A DNA stretch of 64,000 nt from contig JABTUY010000001.1 of assembly GCA_015075165.1 (NCBI GenBank), forward strand, positions 744,001 through 808,000, in the 5' to 3' direction. The notes under the pieces were generated by a model. The model saw only the letters and a list, made by a program, of their open reading frames with translations. It did no database searches and was not told the DNA's origin. How positions within the stretch are numbered: the stretch's first letter is position 1; each line of letters opens with the position of its first letter. The translations under genes were made by a program, and so were the position numbers. The DNA comes from Ideonella sp. (GTDB lineage: Bacteria > Pseudomonadota > Gammaproteobacteria > Burkholderiales > Burkholderiaceae_C). This document shows positions 51,439 through 60,040 of this stretch, one piece after another.

Positions 51439-52275
51439 TCACTCCAGGCGCAGCGCCTCGGCCAGGCCCGCGGCCACCACTGCGATGCGCCGCAGGTGGC
51501 GCGCCTCCGGGTGCGCCAGCAACCACAGGTCGGTCTCGCACTCTTGCAGCGGCTCGGTCAGCGCGGCCACCTCGGAGTAGGCGGCGGCCAGGAACAACGG
51601 CACGATCCCGACCGCCAGGCCCGCCGCCACCGCTTCCATCACCGCCAGGATGCTGTGCACCGCGAAGCGCGGGGTCACCTTGGGCAGATGCTTGCGACGC
51701 CAATGCACCGACGGGTGGTCGGGCAGCGCGTCGTCGGGCACCACCCACGGCAGCGCGGCGAGATCTGCGAGCGACACGGCGCCGCGCGCCAGCCGCCGCT
51801 GCGCGTACACCGCGACGCGGATCGCACCCAGCCGGCGCCCGACCACGTGATCGGGCGGGCGCCTGGTGGCGCGCAGCGCCAGGTCGGCGTCGCGTCGCGT
51901 CAGGCTGGCCAGCTCGTTGCTCGCCGCGAGCTCCAGTCGCAACTGCGGGTGGCGCACCGTCAGCGCGCCCAGCGCCGGCATCACCAGGCCGTACAGCAGC
52001 GTGTCGGTGGTCGTGATGCGCACCAGGCCCGACACGCGTTCGTCGCGCGTCGCGAGTCGCGAGCGCGCGGCTTCGAGTTCGCCTTCGATCCGCTCGCCGT
52101 GCGCGGCCAACGCCTGCGCCAGTTCACCGGCGCGGTAGCCGCGGCGGTCGCGCTCGAACAGCCGCTGGCCGAAGCCCCGCTCGATGCGCTGCAAGGCGCG
52201 GAAGACGGTCGAGGTGTCGACGCCGAGGCGGCTCGCGGCGCCGGCGAGCTTCGGCGCGCGCGTCAGCGCCAACAC
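51439..52275 (-). CDS. LysR-family transcriptional regulator
   Basis: A 278-residue regulator. The helix-turn-helix is LAGAASRLGVDTSTVFRALQ then RIERGFGQRLFERD. The effector domain begins near SGLVRITTTDTLLYGLVMPAL. The GTG at 52275 is the only usable start after an in-frame TAG, which leaves the first helix short (typical sequence LSADDLALVLALTR begins 11 residues earlier). An unusual initiation codon or a slightly truncated gene is possible. It is placed between the NTF2/MoaF/SDR group and the ALDH gene. Confidence 0.8.
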   Translation of the reverse strand: MLALTRAPKLAGAASRLGVDTSTVFRALQRIERGFGQRLFERDRRGYRAGELAQALAAHGERIEGELEAARSRLATRDERVSGLVRITTTDTLLYGLVMPALGALTVRHPQLRLELAASNELASLTRRDADLALRATRRPPDHVVGRRLGAIRVAVYAQRRLARGAVSLADLAALPWVVPDDALPDHPSVHWRRKHLPKVTPRFAVHSILAVMEAVAAGLAVGIVPLFLAAAYSEVAALTEPLQECETDLWLLAHPEARHLRRIAVVAAGLAEALRLE

Positions 52276-52397
52276 CAGGGCCAGGTCGTCGGCCGACAGC
52301 GCGCCCCGAGAACTATCACTGACGGACTACCACTGACGCTGGTTCGAAGTTGCCGCGCCAGCGGTGCCCCGCAGGCAGACAACCCTGGCGTCCGCGT

Positions 52398-52790
52398 TCA
52401 CCGCTGCATCGCGCGCACCAGCAGCACGGTATCGGCAAACTGCTCGAAGCGCCGCACCTGGCCGCCCTGCACCTGCCACACGTGCGCCACGCGCGCGCGC
52501 ATCGGCTTGCCGCTTGGGCGGTAGGTGCCGCTGTAGTGGCCGAGCGCGACGATGGTGTCGCCGCCGTCGACCAGCCGCTGCAGCTCGAAGCCGAAGTCGT
52601 CCCACTCGGCGCCGATCGGCTTGAACACGTGCTCGATGATCTGCTCGCGGCCGACGAAGGTGCCGGCGGTCGGCGCGCCGGCCATCTCGACCCACTGCAC
52701 GTCGGGTGCGAGGTCGGCCAGCATGCCGTCGAGGTCGTGGCGCGCCGAGGCGGCGTAGTGATCGGCAACGATCTGCAGGGGCGTGCGCAT
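52398..52790 (-). CDS. SnoaL/NTF2-like protein
   Basis: A 130-residue NTF2-fold protein: LQIVADHYAASARHDLDGML then ADLAPDVQWVEMAGAPTAG, TFVGREQIIEHVFKPIGAEW, and the end VAHVWQVQGGQVRRFEQFAD. Nuclear-transport-factor-2-like proteins of this size are isomerases, hydratases or binding proteins for hydrophobic small molecules. It ends a likely three-gene operon with the MoaF-like and SDR genes (15 and 33 nt spacing). Confidence 0.78.
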   Translation of the reverse strand: MRTPLQIVADHYAASARHDLDGMLADLAPDVQWVEMAGAPTAGTFVGREQIIEHVFKPIGAEWDDFGFELQRLVDGGDTIVALGHYSGTYRPSGKPMRARVAHVWQVQGGQVRRFEQFADTVLLVRAMQR

Positions 52791-52805
52791 CGTGAGGGCT
52801 CCGGT

Positions 52806-53603
52806 TCAGATGGGGGTGGCGTCGGCGGGGTAGAACGTCATCGACACCTTGCGCATGAAGGCGCCGGCCGGGTTGTTGGCGATCGCGCCGTCGCCGGTGA
52901 CGCCGAGAAACTTGCCGGTCGAGCGGCCGCTGGCGAAGTTGAAGAAGAACACCGACGCCACCGGGATCAGGAACTCGCGGAACGTGAAGATGTACTGGTC
53001 GGTGTCGAACTGCCAGTAGCTCGCGAGGTCGACGTCGCCCTGCCCGCGCTGCACGCCCACCAGACACTGCCAGGCGTAGCGCTGCGAGTTCAGGTAGGTG
53101 TGCTCGTAGGTGTGGTTGGGGCTGTAGGTCTGGTGCGTGCGCAGCCCGATCAGGTCGCGCGTCACGTGCGGCACCATGCCGCTGGCCGCGGCGGGGTCAT
53201 CGCCGAGCGTGCCCACCAGGAACTGCTGCGGCACGCGCGGCTCGCCCTTGGCCTCGTCGGCGTCGATCACGCGGCAGCGGATCGCCAGCACGCGCAGGCT
53301 GCGCGTGTTGACGATCAGCGTCAGCGCCTCGCGCGGCCGGCTGGCCTGCGTGATGTCGATGAACCAGGTGTCGGCGGCGACCTCGATCGCCTCGTACCAG
53401 TCGGTGCCGCTGCCGTTGCGCTCGCCGCTCTCCTGCCATTGCAGCTGGTGCCGCGCGCTGGGCCGCAGCGTCAGCGTGAGTGCCGGCAGGTTCACGCGCA
53501 GCACGCGGCCCACCAGTGCATCGCTGGCCGGCAGCCGGTTGGTGGCGATGCCGGCGGCGAAGTCGTCGTAGTTCTTCCAGTCGGCCGGTCGGGTCTGTGT
53601 CAT
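52806..53603 (-). CDS. MoaF-like family protein
   Basis: A 265-residue soluble protein. Two lipocalin-like halves are visible: the first around LVGRVLRVNLPALTLTLRPS and TDWYEAIEVAADTWFIDITQ, the second around ATYSPNHTYEHTYLNS-like text (QTYSPNHTYEHTYLNSQRY), FREFLIPVASVFFFNFASG and RSTGKFLGVTGDG. This matches the two-domain MoaF family. Despite the family name no role in molybdenum cofactor synthesis is established for such copies. The context is SDR, NTF2-like and GMC oxidoreductase genes, so a part in small-molecule catabolism is more likely. Confidence 0.55.
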   Translation of the reverse strand: MTQTRPADWKNYDDFAAGIATNRLPASDALVGRVLRVNLPALTLTLRPSARHQLQWQESGERNGSGTDWYEAIEVAADTWFIDITQASRPREALTLIVNTRSLRVLAIRCRVIDADEAKGEPRVPQQFLVGTLGDDPAAASGMVPHVTRDLIGLRTHQTYSPNHTYEHTYLNSQRYAWQCLVGVQRGQGDVDLASYWQFDTDQYIFTFREFLIPVASVFFFNFASGRSTGKFLGVTGDGAIANNPAGAFMRKVSMTFYPADATPI

Positions 53604-53636
53604 GGTGGCCCTCGTCGAAGAAGCGTCGATCGGGAT

Positions 53637-54428
53637 TCAGTTCGCGAACGCCAGCGTCGGCAGGTCGACCGCCGAGGCGCCGCCGTCGACCAGCAGCGAG
53701 GTGCCGGTGATCATCGCCGCCTGCTTCGACGCGAAGAACAGCACCGCATCGGCCACCTCGTCGGCGGTGGCGGGGCGGCCCAGCGGCACGTCGCGCGTGA
53801 CCATCGCATACGCGGCGTCCACGTCGGCCAGGTGGTACTTGTCGACCAGCACCTGCATCTGCTCGTCGGCCATCGGCGTGCGCACCCAGCCCGGGCACAC
53901 CGCGTTCACGCGCACACCCTCGCGCCCGTAGTCGCGTGCCACCGAGCGCGTGAGGCCGATCAGCGCATGCTTCATCGTCACGTAGCCGGCCACCGCCGGC
54001 CCGGCGAAGTGCCCCGCCAGCGACGACAGCACCACGACGCTGCCGCGGCGCTCGATCAACTCGGGCAGCGCCTCGCGCATGCAGACGAACGCGGTGTCGA
54101 GGTTCAGCCGCGTGGCCAGCGCCCACGAGGCGTCGTCGGTCTCGACGACGTTGCCCAGCCCGTGGCCGCCGGCGTTGGCCACCAGCACGTCGACGCCGCC
54201 GAACGCCTCGCAGGCCTGCGCGAGCGCGTGGCGCACTTGTTTGGCATCGGCCGCGTCGCCCGCCACGGCAATGCCGCCCAGCGGCCCGGCCACCGCCTGC
54301 AGTGGCTCGAGCCGGCGCCCCATCAGCACCACCTTGCCGCCCTCGGCGCTGAATTGCCGCGCCACCGCGGCGCCGATGCCGGTGCCGCCGCCGGTGATGA
54401 AGGCGACCTGGTTCGCGAATCGGTTCAT
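53637..54428 (-). CDS. Short-chain dehydrogenase/reductase
   Basis: A 263-residue enzyme with intact motifs: NAD(P)-binding FITGGGTGIGAAVAR, NAG in VLVANAGGHGLG, catalytic Ser in VVVLSSLAGHF, and YxxxK as GYVTMKHALIGLT (Tyr and Lys present). The end is VNAVCPGWVRTPMADEQ. It is the first gene of the SDR-MoaF-NTF2 operon. It should oxidise an alcohol or reduce a ketone of unknown structure. Confidence 0.83.
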   Translation of the reverse strand: MNRFANQVAFITGGGTGIGAAVARQFSAEGGKVVLMGRRLEPLQAVAGPLGGIAVAGDAADAKQVRHALAQACEAFGGVDVLVANAGGHGLGNVVETDDASWALATRLNLDTAFVCMREALPELIERRGSVVVLSSLAGHFAGPAVAGYVTMKHALIGLTRSVARDYGREGVRVNAVCPGWVRTPMADEQMQVLVDKYHLADVDAAYAMVTRDVPLGRPATADEVADAVLFFASKQAAMITGTSLLVDGGASAVDLPTLAFAN

Positions 54429-54592
54429 CGGTTGCCTCGTTGCGTCGGGTACGTCGCCCGGGCCACGAGCGGGCGCGCGGTCGCGCCGCCCGCCGGCCGT
54501 TGCGGGTCAGTGTAGGAGCGGCCGCACCGGGCCGCCTTGACCGATCGTGCACCCGCGCTTGCACCTGCGTGCGCGGGCCGCCGGCGACATCT

Positions 54593-55018
54593 CAGTTGCT
54601 CCACCGCGCTTCGCGCGACCTGCGACGCATGAACCGGTGCAGCCGAGAGCCGCCGCGGCTCCGGCTTTGCCGGGCCGCTGGCGGTGCCCCCTTGCAGGGG
54701 GAAGCGCCGAAGGCGCAACGGGGGTGGTTCACTTCAGTTGCTACACCGCGCTTCGCGCGACCCGCGACGCATAAATCGGTGCAGCCGAGAGCCGCCGCGG
54801 CTCCGGCTTTGCCGGGCCGCTGGCGGCGCCCCCTTGCAGGGGGAAGCGCCGAAGGCGCAACGGGGGTGGTTCACTTCAGTTGCTCCACCGTGTTTCGCGC
54901 GACCTGCGACGCATGAACCGACGTAGCCGAGAGCCGCCGCGGCTCCGGCTTTGCCGGGCCGCTGGCGGCGCCCCCTTGCAGGGGGAAGCGCCGAAGGCGC
55001 AACGGGGGTGGTTCACTT
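54593..55018. repeat. Three tandem 142-bp repeats
   Basis: Three copies start at 54593, 54735 and 54877, each 142 bp and nearly identical; the main changes are a few single bases such as CCACCGCG/ACACCGCG and GGTGCAGCC/GACGTAGCC. Each contains hairpin-forming parts: CCCCCTTGCAGGGGG and GCGCCGAAGGCGC. The third copy ends at the GMC gene stop. It is an intergenic repeat family between the SDR and GMC genes, not coding. Confidence 0.9.
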
Positions 55019-56613
55019 CAGCGTGCATCGGCGAGCAGGAAATCGGCGCAGCGCTCGGCGATCATGATCGTCGGTGCGTTGGTGTTGCCGCGCGGAATGG
55101 TCGGCATCACCGACGCGTCGCATACGCGCAGCCGGCCGACGCCGCGCACGCGCAGCTGCGGATCGAGCACGGCCGCGTCGTCGGTGCCCATGCGGCAGGT
55201 GCACGACGGGTGGTACACGGTCTTCGCGAACGCGCGCACGTGCGCTTCGAGCGCGCTGTCGGGCACGTGCTCGTCGCGGCCGGGTGCGATCTCTTCGCTG
55301 AGCAGCGCGCGCAGCGACGGCGCGCGCAGGATGCGCCGCGCCAGCTGCACGCCGCGCAGCAGCGTGTCGACGTCGGCCTGCTCGCGCAGGTAGCCGCCGT
55401 CGAAGACGATCGGCGCCGCCGGGTCGGCACTGCGCAGCCGCACGCTGCCGCGCGAGCGCGGCTGCAGGAAGCACGGGTTGATCGTCAGGCCGTGGCCGGC
55501 CGGCGGGTCGCGGCCGACGTCGCCGACCAGCGTCGGCAGTACGTGGAACTGCACGTCGGCGCGGCCCGAGCCATCGGTGTCGACGAAGCCGCCGCACTCG
55601 ACCACGTTCGAGCTCAGCAGGCCGGTGCGAAACGCCAGCCACTGCGCGCCGTGCGCCAGCGCCTGCAGCCCGCGGTCTTGCCCGAGCAGGCTGATCGGCT
55701 CGCGCGCGCGGCCGTACACCGGCACTTCGAGGTGATCTTGATAGTTCTCGCCGACGCCGGGCAGGTCGCGCACCAGCGCGATGCCGTGCGCCTGCAGCGC
55801 GGCGCCGGGCCCGATGCCCGACAGCATCAGCAGCTTCGGCGAGGCCAGCGCGCCGGCGGCGAGAATCACCTCGCGGCGCGCGAGCACCGTGGTCTCGGCC
55901 GCGTCGCCGACGCGATAGGCCACGCCGGTGGCCTCGCCGCCTTGCATCAGCACGCGCTGCACCTGCGCGCCGGTGACGACCTGCAGGCTGGCGTTGCCGA
56001 GCACCTGCGCCAGGTAGGCGGCCGCCGTGCTGCCGCGCTCGCCGTCGCGCGTGGTGGTCTGGTAGAAGCCCACGCCGCGCTGCTCGGCGCCGTTGAAGTC
56101 GTGGTTGTACGGCAGGCCGACCTCCTGCGCGGCGCGCACGAACGCCAGGCTCAGCGGGTGGCGATAGCGCGTGTCGCTAACCGCCAGCGGGCCGTCCACG
56201 CCGTGCAGCGGCTCCGACAGGCGCTGGTTGCGCTCGGCGCGCTTGAACACCGGCAGCACGTCGCTCCAGCCCCAGCCGGTGCAACCCTGCGCGGCCCACT
56301 CGTCGTAGTCGCGCGCGGTGCCGCGGATGTAGACCATCGCGTTCACCGAGCTGCCGCCGCCGAGCGTGCGCCCCTGCGGCACCGTCATGCGCCGGCCGGC
56401 CGCGGCGGCCTGCGGCTCGGTCTCGTACAGCCACGTGCGCTCGGTGCCGATCACGCGCACGAAGGTCGCCGGCATGCGCACGTACAGCGTGTCGTCCTTC
56501 GGCCCCGCCTCGAGCAGCAACACGCTGTGCCCGGCCTGCACCAGCCGCTGCGTGACCACGCAGCCGGCCGAGCCGCCGCCGACGACCACGTAGTCGTAGC
56601 TGAGTTCCGCCAT
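55018..56613 (-). CDS. GMC-family FAD-dependent oxidoreductase (choline-dehydrogenase-like)
   Basis: A 531-residue flavoprotein. The FAD-binding start is YDYVVVGGGSAGCVVTQRL and the GMC signature 1 is GRTLGGGSSVNAMVYIRG. Signature 2 is GALASPKLLMLSGIGPG. The active-site region near the C-terminus has VYHPSCTCRMG (His) and RGNTNAPTIMIAE (Asn). Members oxidise primary alcohols to aldehydes, which could feed the ALDH at 49602. Its stop lies at the edge of the 142-bp repeats. Confidence 0.87.
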   Translation of the reverse strand: MAELSYDYVVVGGGSAGCVVTQRLVQAGHSVLLLEAGPKDDTLYVRMPATFVRVIGTERTWLYETEPQAAAAGRRMTVPQGRTLGGGSSVNAMVYIRGTARDYDEWAAQGCTGWGWSDVLPVFKRAERNQRLSEPLHGVDGPLAVSDTRYRHPLSLAFVRAAQEVGLPYNHDFNGAEQRGVGFYQTTTRDGERGSTAAAYLAQVLGNASLQVVTGAQVQRVLMQGGEATGVAYRVGDAAETTVLARREVILAAGALASPKLLMLSGIGPGAALQAHGIALVRDLPGVGENYQDHLEVPVYGRAREPISLLGQDRGLQALAHGAQWLAFRTGLLSSNVVECGGFVDTDGSGRADVQFHVLPTLVGDVGRDPPAGHGLTINPCFLQPRSRGSVRLRSADPAAPIVFDGGYLREQADVDTLLRGVQLARRILRAPSLRALLSEEIAPGRDEHVPDSALEAHVRAFAKTVYHPSCTCRMGTDDAAVLDPQLRVRGVGRLRVCDASVMPTIPRGNTNAPTIMIAERCADFLLADAR

Positions 56614-56750
56614 CGTTCGTCGCCCCCGGAGATCGCCGTGCCGGGCACGGCGCGGGGCATGGTGCGGCTTCGCGCGCGGGCTGACAAGCCGGCGCGCGCG
56701 CCGATGCCCGCACGATCAAGCGAAAGTGCGCGATGGGTCAGGTCGCGGCG

Positions 56751-57335
56751 TCAGCCCGTGCGGGTGTCGGCCGCGCAACCATCGTCGCTGCAACCCGCGG
56801 CAGTGCCCGCAACCTCGCCCGGCAACGATCGCTGGGCATCGCGTTGCGTCAGCAGTTGCCCCAGCACCACGCCGAGCGCGAGGTCGTCGAGGTGGCCGAA
56901 GTGCTTGAGCTGCAGCCGCCCCTGGCGGTCGAACAGCAGCAGGCTCGGCGTGCCCTGCAGGTCCCACGCGGCCATCGTCCTGGGCAGACTGCCCTGCGCG
57001 TCCGGCTCGTCGATGGCGATCGGAAAGCGCAGCCGGTACTCGTGGATGAACGCCTGCAGCGCGTCGGCGCCCATCACCGCATGGTGCTCGAACACGGTGT
57101 GCAGGCCGATCACGACGAGGTCGTCGCGTGCGAACATCTCGTGCAGCCGCGCCGCCTGCGGCAAGCCGTGCGACACGCAGGCCGGACACAGCATCTGGAA
57201 CGCATGCACCGCCACCACGCGACCGCGCAGTGCGTCGAGCGCGAGCGGCTGCGGCGTGTTGAACCAGCGGGCGACGCGCAGCGGCGCCACGCTGCCCAGG
57301 CCTGGCCGTGCATCGGAAGCTGAGGTCGAAGACAT
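56751..57335 (-). CDS. Thioredoxin-fold (TlpA/AhpC-TSA-like) protein
   Basis: A 194-residue protein with the active site HAFQMLCPACVSHGLP (CPAC) and a redoxin pattern (VIGLHTVFEHHAVMG, WDLQGTPSLLLFDRQGRL). There is no signal peptide, so it acts in the cytoplasm. The C-terminal tail has CSDDGC, a second Cys pair. The long upstream frame is not coding. The start at 57335 (MSSTSASDARPG) is inferred. Confidence 0.75.
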   Translation of the reverse strand: MSSTSASDARPGLGSVAPLRVARWFNTPQPLALDALRGRVVAVHAFQMLCPACVSHGLPQAARLHEMFARDDLVVIGLHTVFEHHAVMGADALQAFIHEYRLRFPIAIDEPDAQGSLPRTMAAWDLQGTPSLLLFDRQGRLQLKHFGHLDDLALGVVLGQLLTQRDAQRSLPGEVAGTAAGCSDDGCAADTRTG

Positions 57336-57491
57336 CGGAGAGGCTCCAGCGAACGCGCTGCGCCCGACATCGCGCGGGCAGCGTGCCGACATCATCGGCC
57401 GTGGCGCCCTGGCATGCCGGCGTGGGGTCTCCCGGCCGCCGCGGGCCCGTGCCGGTGTCATCATCGCGGCACCGCCATCGCCGCCAACCGC

Positions 57492-58457
57492 ATGCACAGG
57501 ATCGTCTTCCTCGACCGCGCCACCCTCGCCCCGCACATCCGGCTGCGCCGACCTGCGTTCGCGCACGAGTGGGTCGAGCACGATCGCAGCACGCCGGCCG
57601 AGGTGGCGCAGCGGCTGGCCGGCGCCAGCATCGCGATCACCAACAAGGTGCCGATCGGTGCCGCGGCGCTCGCGCAGTTGCCGCAGCTGCGGCTGGTGGC
57701 CGTGGCCGCCACCGGCACCGATTGCGTCGAAAAGGCCGCGTGTCGCGCGCACGGCGTCGCGGTGGCCAACATCCGCGGCTATGCGGTCAACTCGGTGCCG
57801 GAGCACACGTTTGCGCTGATCCTCGCGTTGCGGCGCAACCTGCTCGCCTACCGCGAGTCGGTGCGCGCCGGCCGCTGGCAGCAGGCGGGCCAGTTCTGCT
57901 TCTTCGATCATCCGATCCGCGACCTGGCCGGCGCACGGCTCGGCATCGTCGGCAGCGGCGTGCTCGGCCGGCGTGTGGCCGAGCTCGGCAGGGCCTTCGG
58001 CATGCAGCCGCAGTTCGCGGCGCGCAAGGATGGTGGCGCGGCGAGCCCGTCGCACACGCCTTGGCCGGCGTTTCTCGAGACCAGCGATGTGATCACGCTG
58101 CACTGCCCGCTGACGCCGCAGACGCGCGGCCTGATCGCGATGCCCGATTTCGAGGCGATGCAGCGGCGACCGCTGATCGTCAACACCGCGCGCGGCGCGC
58201 TGGTGCACGAAGCCGACCTGGTGCGCGCGCTCGACGCCGGGCTGATCGCTGGCGCCGGCTTCGACGTCACCGATGGCGAGCCGCCGCCGCCCGACCACCC
58301 GCTGATGCACGCCGCCGGGCGCCACAACGTGATCGTGACGCCGCACGTGGCGTGGGCGTCCGACGAGGCGCAGCAGCGGCTGGCCGACCAGTTGATCGAC
58401 AACATCGACCACTTCGTTGCCGGCCGGCCGACAAACCTGATCGAAGGGGTGTCCTGA
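57492..58457 (+). CDS. D-2-hydroxyacid dehydrogenase
   Basis: A 321-residue enzyme of the D-isomer-specific family. Motifs: Rossmann GARLGIVGSGVLGRRVAELG (GxGxxG), VNTARGALVHEADLVRAL, and the catalytic His in VTPHVAWAS, with Arg in VNTARG-R and Glu in DGEPPPPDHPL. It resembles glycerate/hydroxypyruvate reductases. It is divergent from the redoxin gene. Substrate not determined. Confidence 0.83.
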   Translation: MHRIVFLDRATLAPHIRLRRPAFAHEWVEHDRSTPAEVAQRLAGASIAITNKVPIGAAALAQLPQLRLVAVAATGTDCVEKAACRAHGVAVANIRGYAVNSVPEHTFALILALRRNLLAYRESVRAGRWQQAGQFCFFDHPIRDLAGARLGIVGSGVLGRRVAELGRAFGMQPQFAARKDGGAASPSHTPWPAFLETSDVITLHCPLTPQTRGLIAMPDFEAMQRRPLIVNTARGALVHEADLVRALDAGLIAGAGFDVTDGEPPPPDHPLMHAAGRHNVIVTPHVAWASDEAQQRLADQLIDNIDHFVAGRPTNLIEGVS

Positions 58458-58558
58458 CCCTTCTCTTCTTCGACTCGCTGCATCGACTGCGCGGTGCGCC
58501 GCGGCCGGCGCGCCGAGCGCGTTGTCTGCGAACCACTGATCCGCCGCGTTCTCACTCC

Positions 58559-59086
58559 GTGCCGTCGATACCCCACCTCACCGGCGCTCACGCGCTGCTG
58601 GCGCTGCTGCTCGCGGCGCGCGCATGGTCGGCCCCGCAAGCGCCGGCCGGCGATGCGCCGCCGCCCGACGACACCGCGCACTGCATCGCGGCAATGCAAA
58701 CCGTGGGCGATGAGCTGGCACGCAAGGTCAGGGCCGGCGATCGCGCACAGGAGCCGGCGCTGCGCGCCGAGCTCGACCGCGCCGCGGCGCTGATCGGGCG
58801 CACCTACTTCGACGGCTTTCGCAGCTCGCGCGAGGCCAAGGCGCGGCTGCGCGCCGCGCAGCAGGAGCAGGCCGGCTGGGACGAGGCACGCCGGCAGAAG
58901 CTGCACGCCGCATGTGTCAAACGCGCCGACGCCGAGCTCACCTCGGCCAACGCCGTGCAGCGCTTCGTGTACCGGCAGTTCGCGCAGTCGCAGTACAAGA
59001 AGATGGTCGAAGCGCCGGCAACGTCCACGCCGCGGCCGGCCGCGACACCGGCGTCCGCGCGATCGTCTGCACCGCCGGCGCGATGA
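58559..59086 (+). CDS. Hypothetical exported protein
   Basis: A GTG start (58559) gives a hydrophobic signal (LTGAHALLALLLAARAW) with cleavage-like SAPQAPAG, and a 175-residue protein. It is helical and rich in Ala/Arg/Gln (EAKARLRAAQQEQAGWDEA), with two Cys (HCIAAMQ, AACVKR) that may form a disulfide, and a Pro/Ala/Ser-rich tail. I do not recognise the family. The 101 bases before it hold no gene. Confidence 0.6.
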   Translation: MPSIPHLTGAHALLALLLAARAWSAPQAPAGDAPPPDDTAHCIAAMQTVGDELARKVRAGDRAQEPALRAELDRAAALIGRTYFDGFRSSREAKARLRAAQQEQAGWDEARRQKLHAACVKRADAELTSANAVQRFVYRQFAQSQYKKMVEAPATSTPRPAATPASARSSAPPAR

Positions 59087-59385
59087 CGGCACCGTGATGG
59101 CACGGAAGGGATAGGGGTCAGTCCTCCCCGCGCTTCGGGCATTCGTGCGCGCCGAGGCGCGCGCTACGCTGCACGCAGGGTTTGGGGAGGCGCAGCGCGA
59201 ACGCGTGGCGCATCGTTGGTCCCTGTGGGGCAGTCCGGTGGTGGTTACCGCACCACCGGGCGGGTTCCACCTCGAGCGAATGTGGCTTCGCCAGCGCTCG
59301 ATCCCCCGCGGGGCCGGGCGGGCCCGGGCCGCCCAGCAACCGGAACCGATCCGATATAGTCGGCTCAACACATCGAGCGCCCGCC
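59087..59385. other. No gene seen; one hairpin
   Basis: Contains a perfect 9-bp stem CCGGTGGTG / CACCACCGG at 59235-59259 without a following T-run. Otherwise no frame looks coding. Confidence 0.4.
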
Positions 59386-59919
59386 ATGCCGCACGATACC
59401 CTTCCCGCCGCCGCCATCGTCCACGACCGCAGCGCCGTCACCGATGCGCTGCTCGCTGCAGTGGCCGCGCATCAGCAACAGGCGGGGCGTCGCGTGCATG
59501 GCCTGTTGATGCAGCGCCACGAAGGCGGCGGCGATTGCAGCCGCGAGATGGTGCTGCGCGACATCCAGACCGGTGACGACTACCTCGTCTCGCAATCCAC
59601 CGGGCGCGACTCCACCGCGTGCCGTGCCAACCCGCAGGGTTTCGCGCGCGCCAGCGCGGTGCTGCGCTCGGCGCTGGCGCAGGCACCGGACCTGGCAATC
59701 GTCAACCGCTTCGGCCAGCTCGAGGCCGACGGCGGCGGCTTTCGCGCCGAGCTGCTCGAGTTGATGGCCGCCGGCGTACCGCTGCTCACGTCGGTCTCGC
59801 AGCGGCACCTCGAAGCATGGCAGCGCTTCACCGGCGGCGCCGCGGCGCTGCCGCCCGAGCGCGACGCGGTCGACGCCTGGCTCGGGCAGGTGCTGGCCGC
59901 AGCGCAAGACGCCCGCTGA
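59386..59919 (+). CDS. DUF2478 domain protein of a molybdate uptake locus
   Basis: A 177-residue protein starting MPHDTLPAAAIVHDRSAV. It has the DUF2478 pattern: ALLAAVAAHQQQAGRRVHGLL, REMVLRDIQTGDDY and AIVNRFGQLEADGGGFRAEL then LELMAAGVPLLTSV. The family is NTPase-like (THEP1-related) and is often found with modABC. No clear Walker A is visible here. It sits 121 nt upstream of modA, with a ModE-like site between. Confidence 0.7.
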   Translation: MPHDTLPAAAIVHDRSAVTDALLAAVAAHQQQAGRRVHGLLMQRHEGGGDCSREMVLRDIQTGDDYLVSQSTGRDSTACRANPQGFARASAVLRSALAQAPDLAIVNRFGQLEADGGGFRAELLELMAAGVPLLTSVSQRHLEAWQRFTGGAAALPPERDAVDAWLGQVLAAAQDAR

Positions 59920-59985
59920 GCGCGGGGCTCCGTCCGTTGCGACGCGGGGCCGTCGTGCGCCGTGTCGACATAGGCCGCCCACCGA

Positions 59986-60006
59986 CGTATATGATCGTAC
60001 ATATCG
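59986..60006. promoter_or_regulatory. Putative ModE-binding site upstream of modA
   Basis: Imperfect palindrome CGTATATGATCGTACATATCG (halves CGTATATGA and CGATATGTA). The TATAT/CG composition resembles known ModE boxes. It lies 34 nt before the modA ATG, where molybdate-bound ModE would repress. Confidence 0.5.
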
Positions 60007-60040
60007 CAATCCGCAGGACACCGGCCGCAGTGCACGCTTC

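Noticed and set aside
54547-54926. Overlapping small frames in the 142-bp repeats
   Set aside because: They simply follow the repeat units; no ribosome sites.
54593-55018. CRISPR-like array
   Set aside because: Repeats are directly adjacent with no unique spacers and are too long.
57336-58412. N-terminal extension of the redoxin gene frame
   Set aside because: It runs antisense to the D-hydroxyacid dehydrogenase and has no protein-like pattern.
59920-60040. Molybdenum-cofactor riboswitch before modA
   Set aside because: Only a short ModE-like palindrome is seen; no conserved multi-stem structure.
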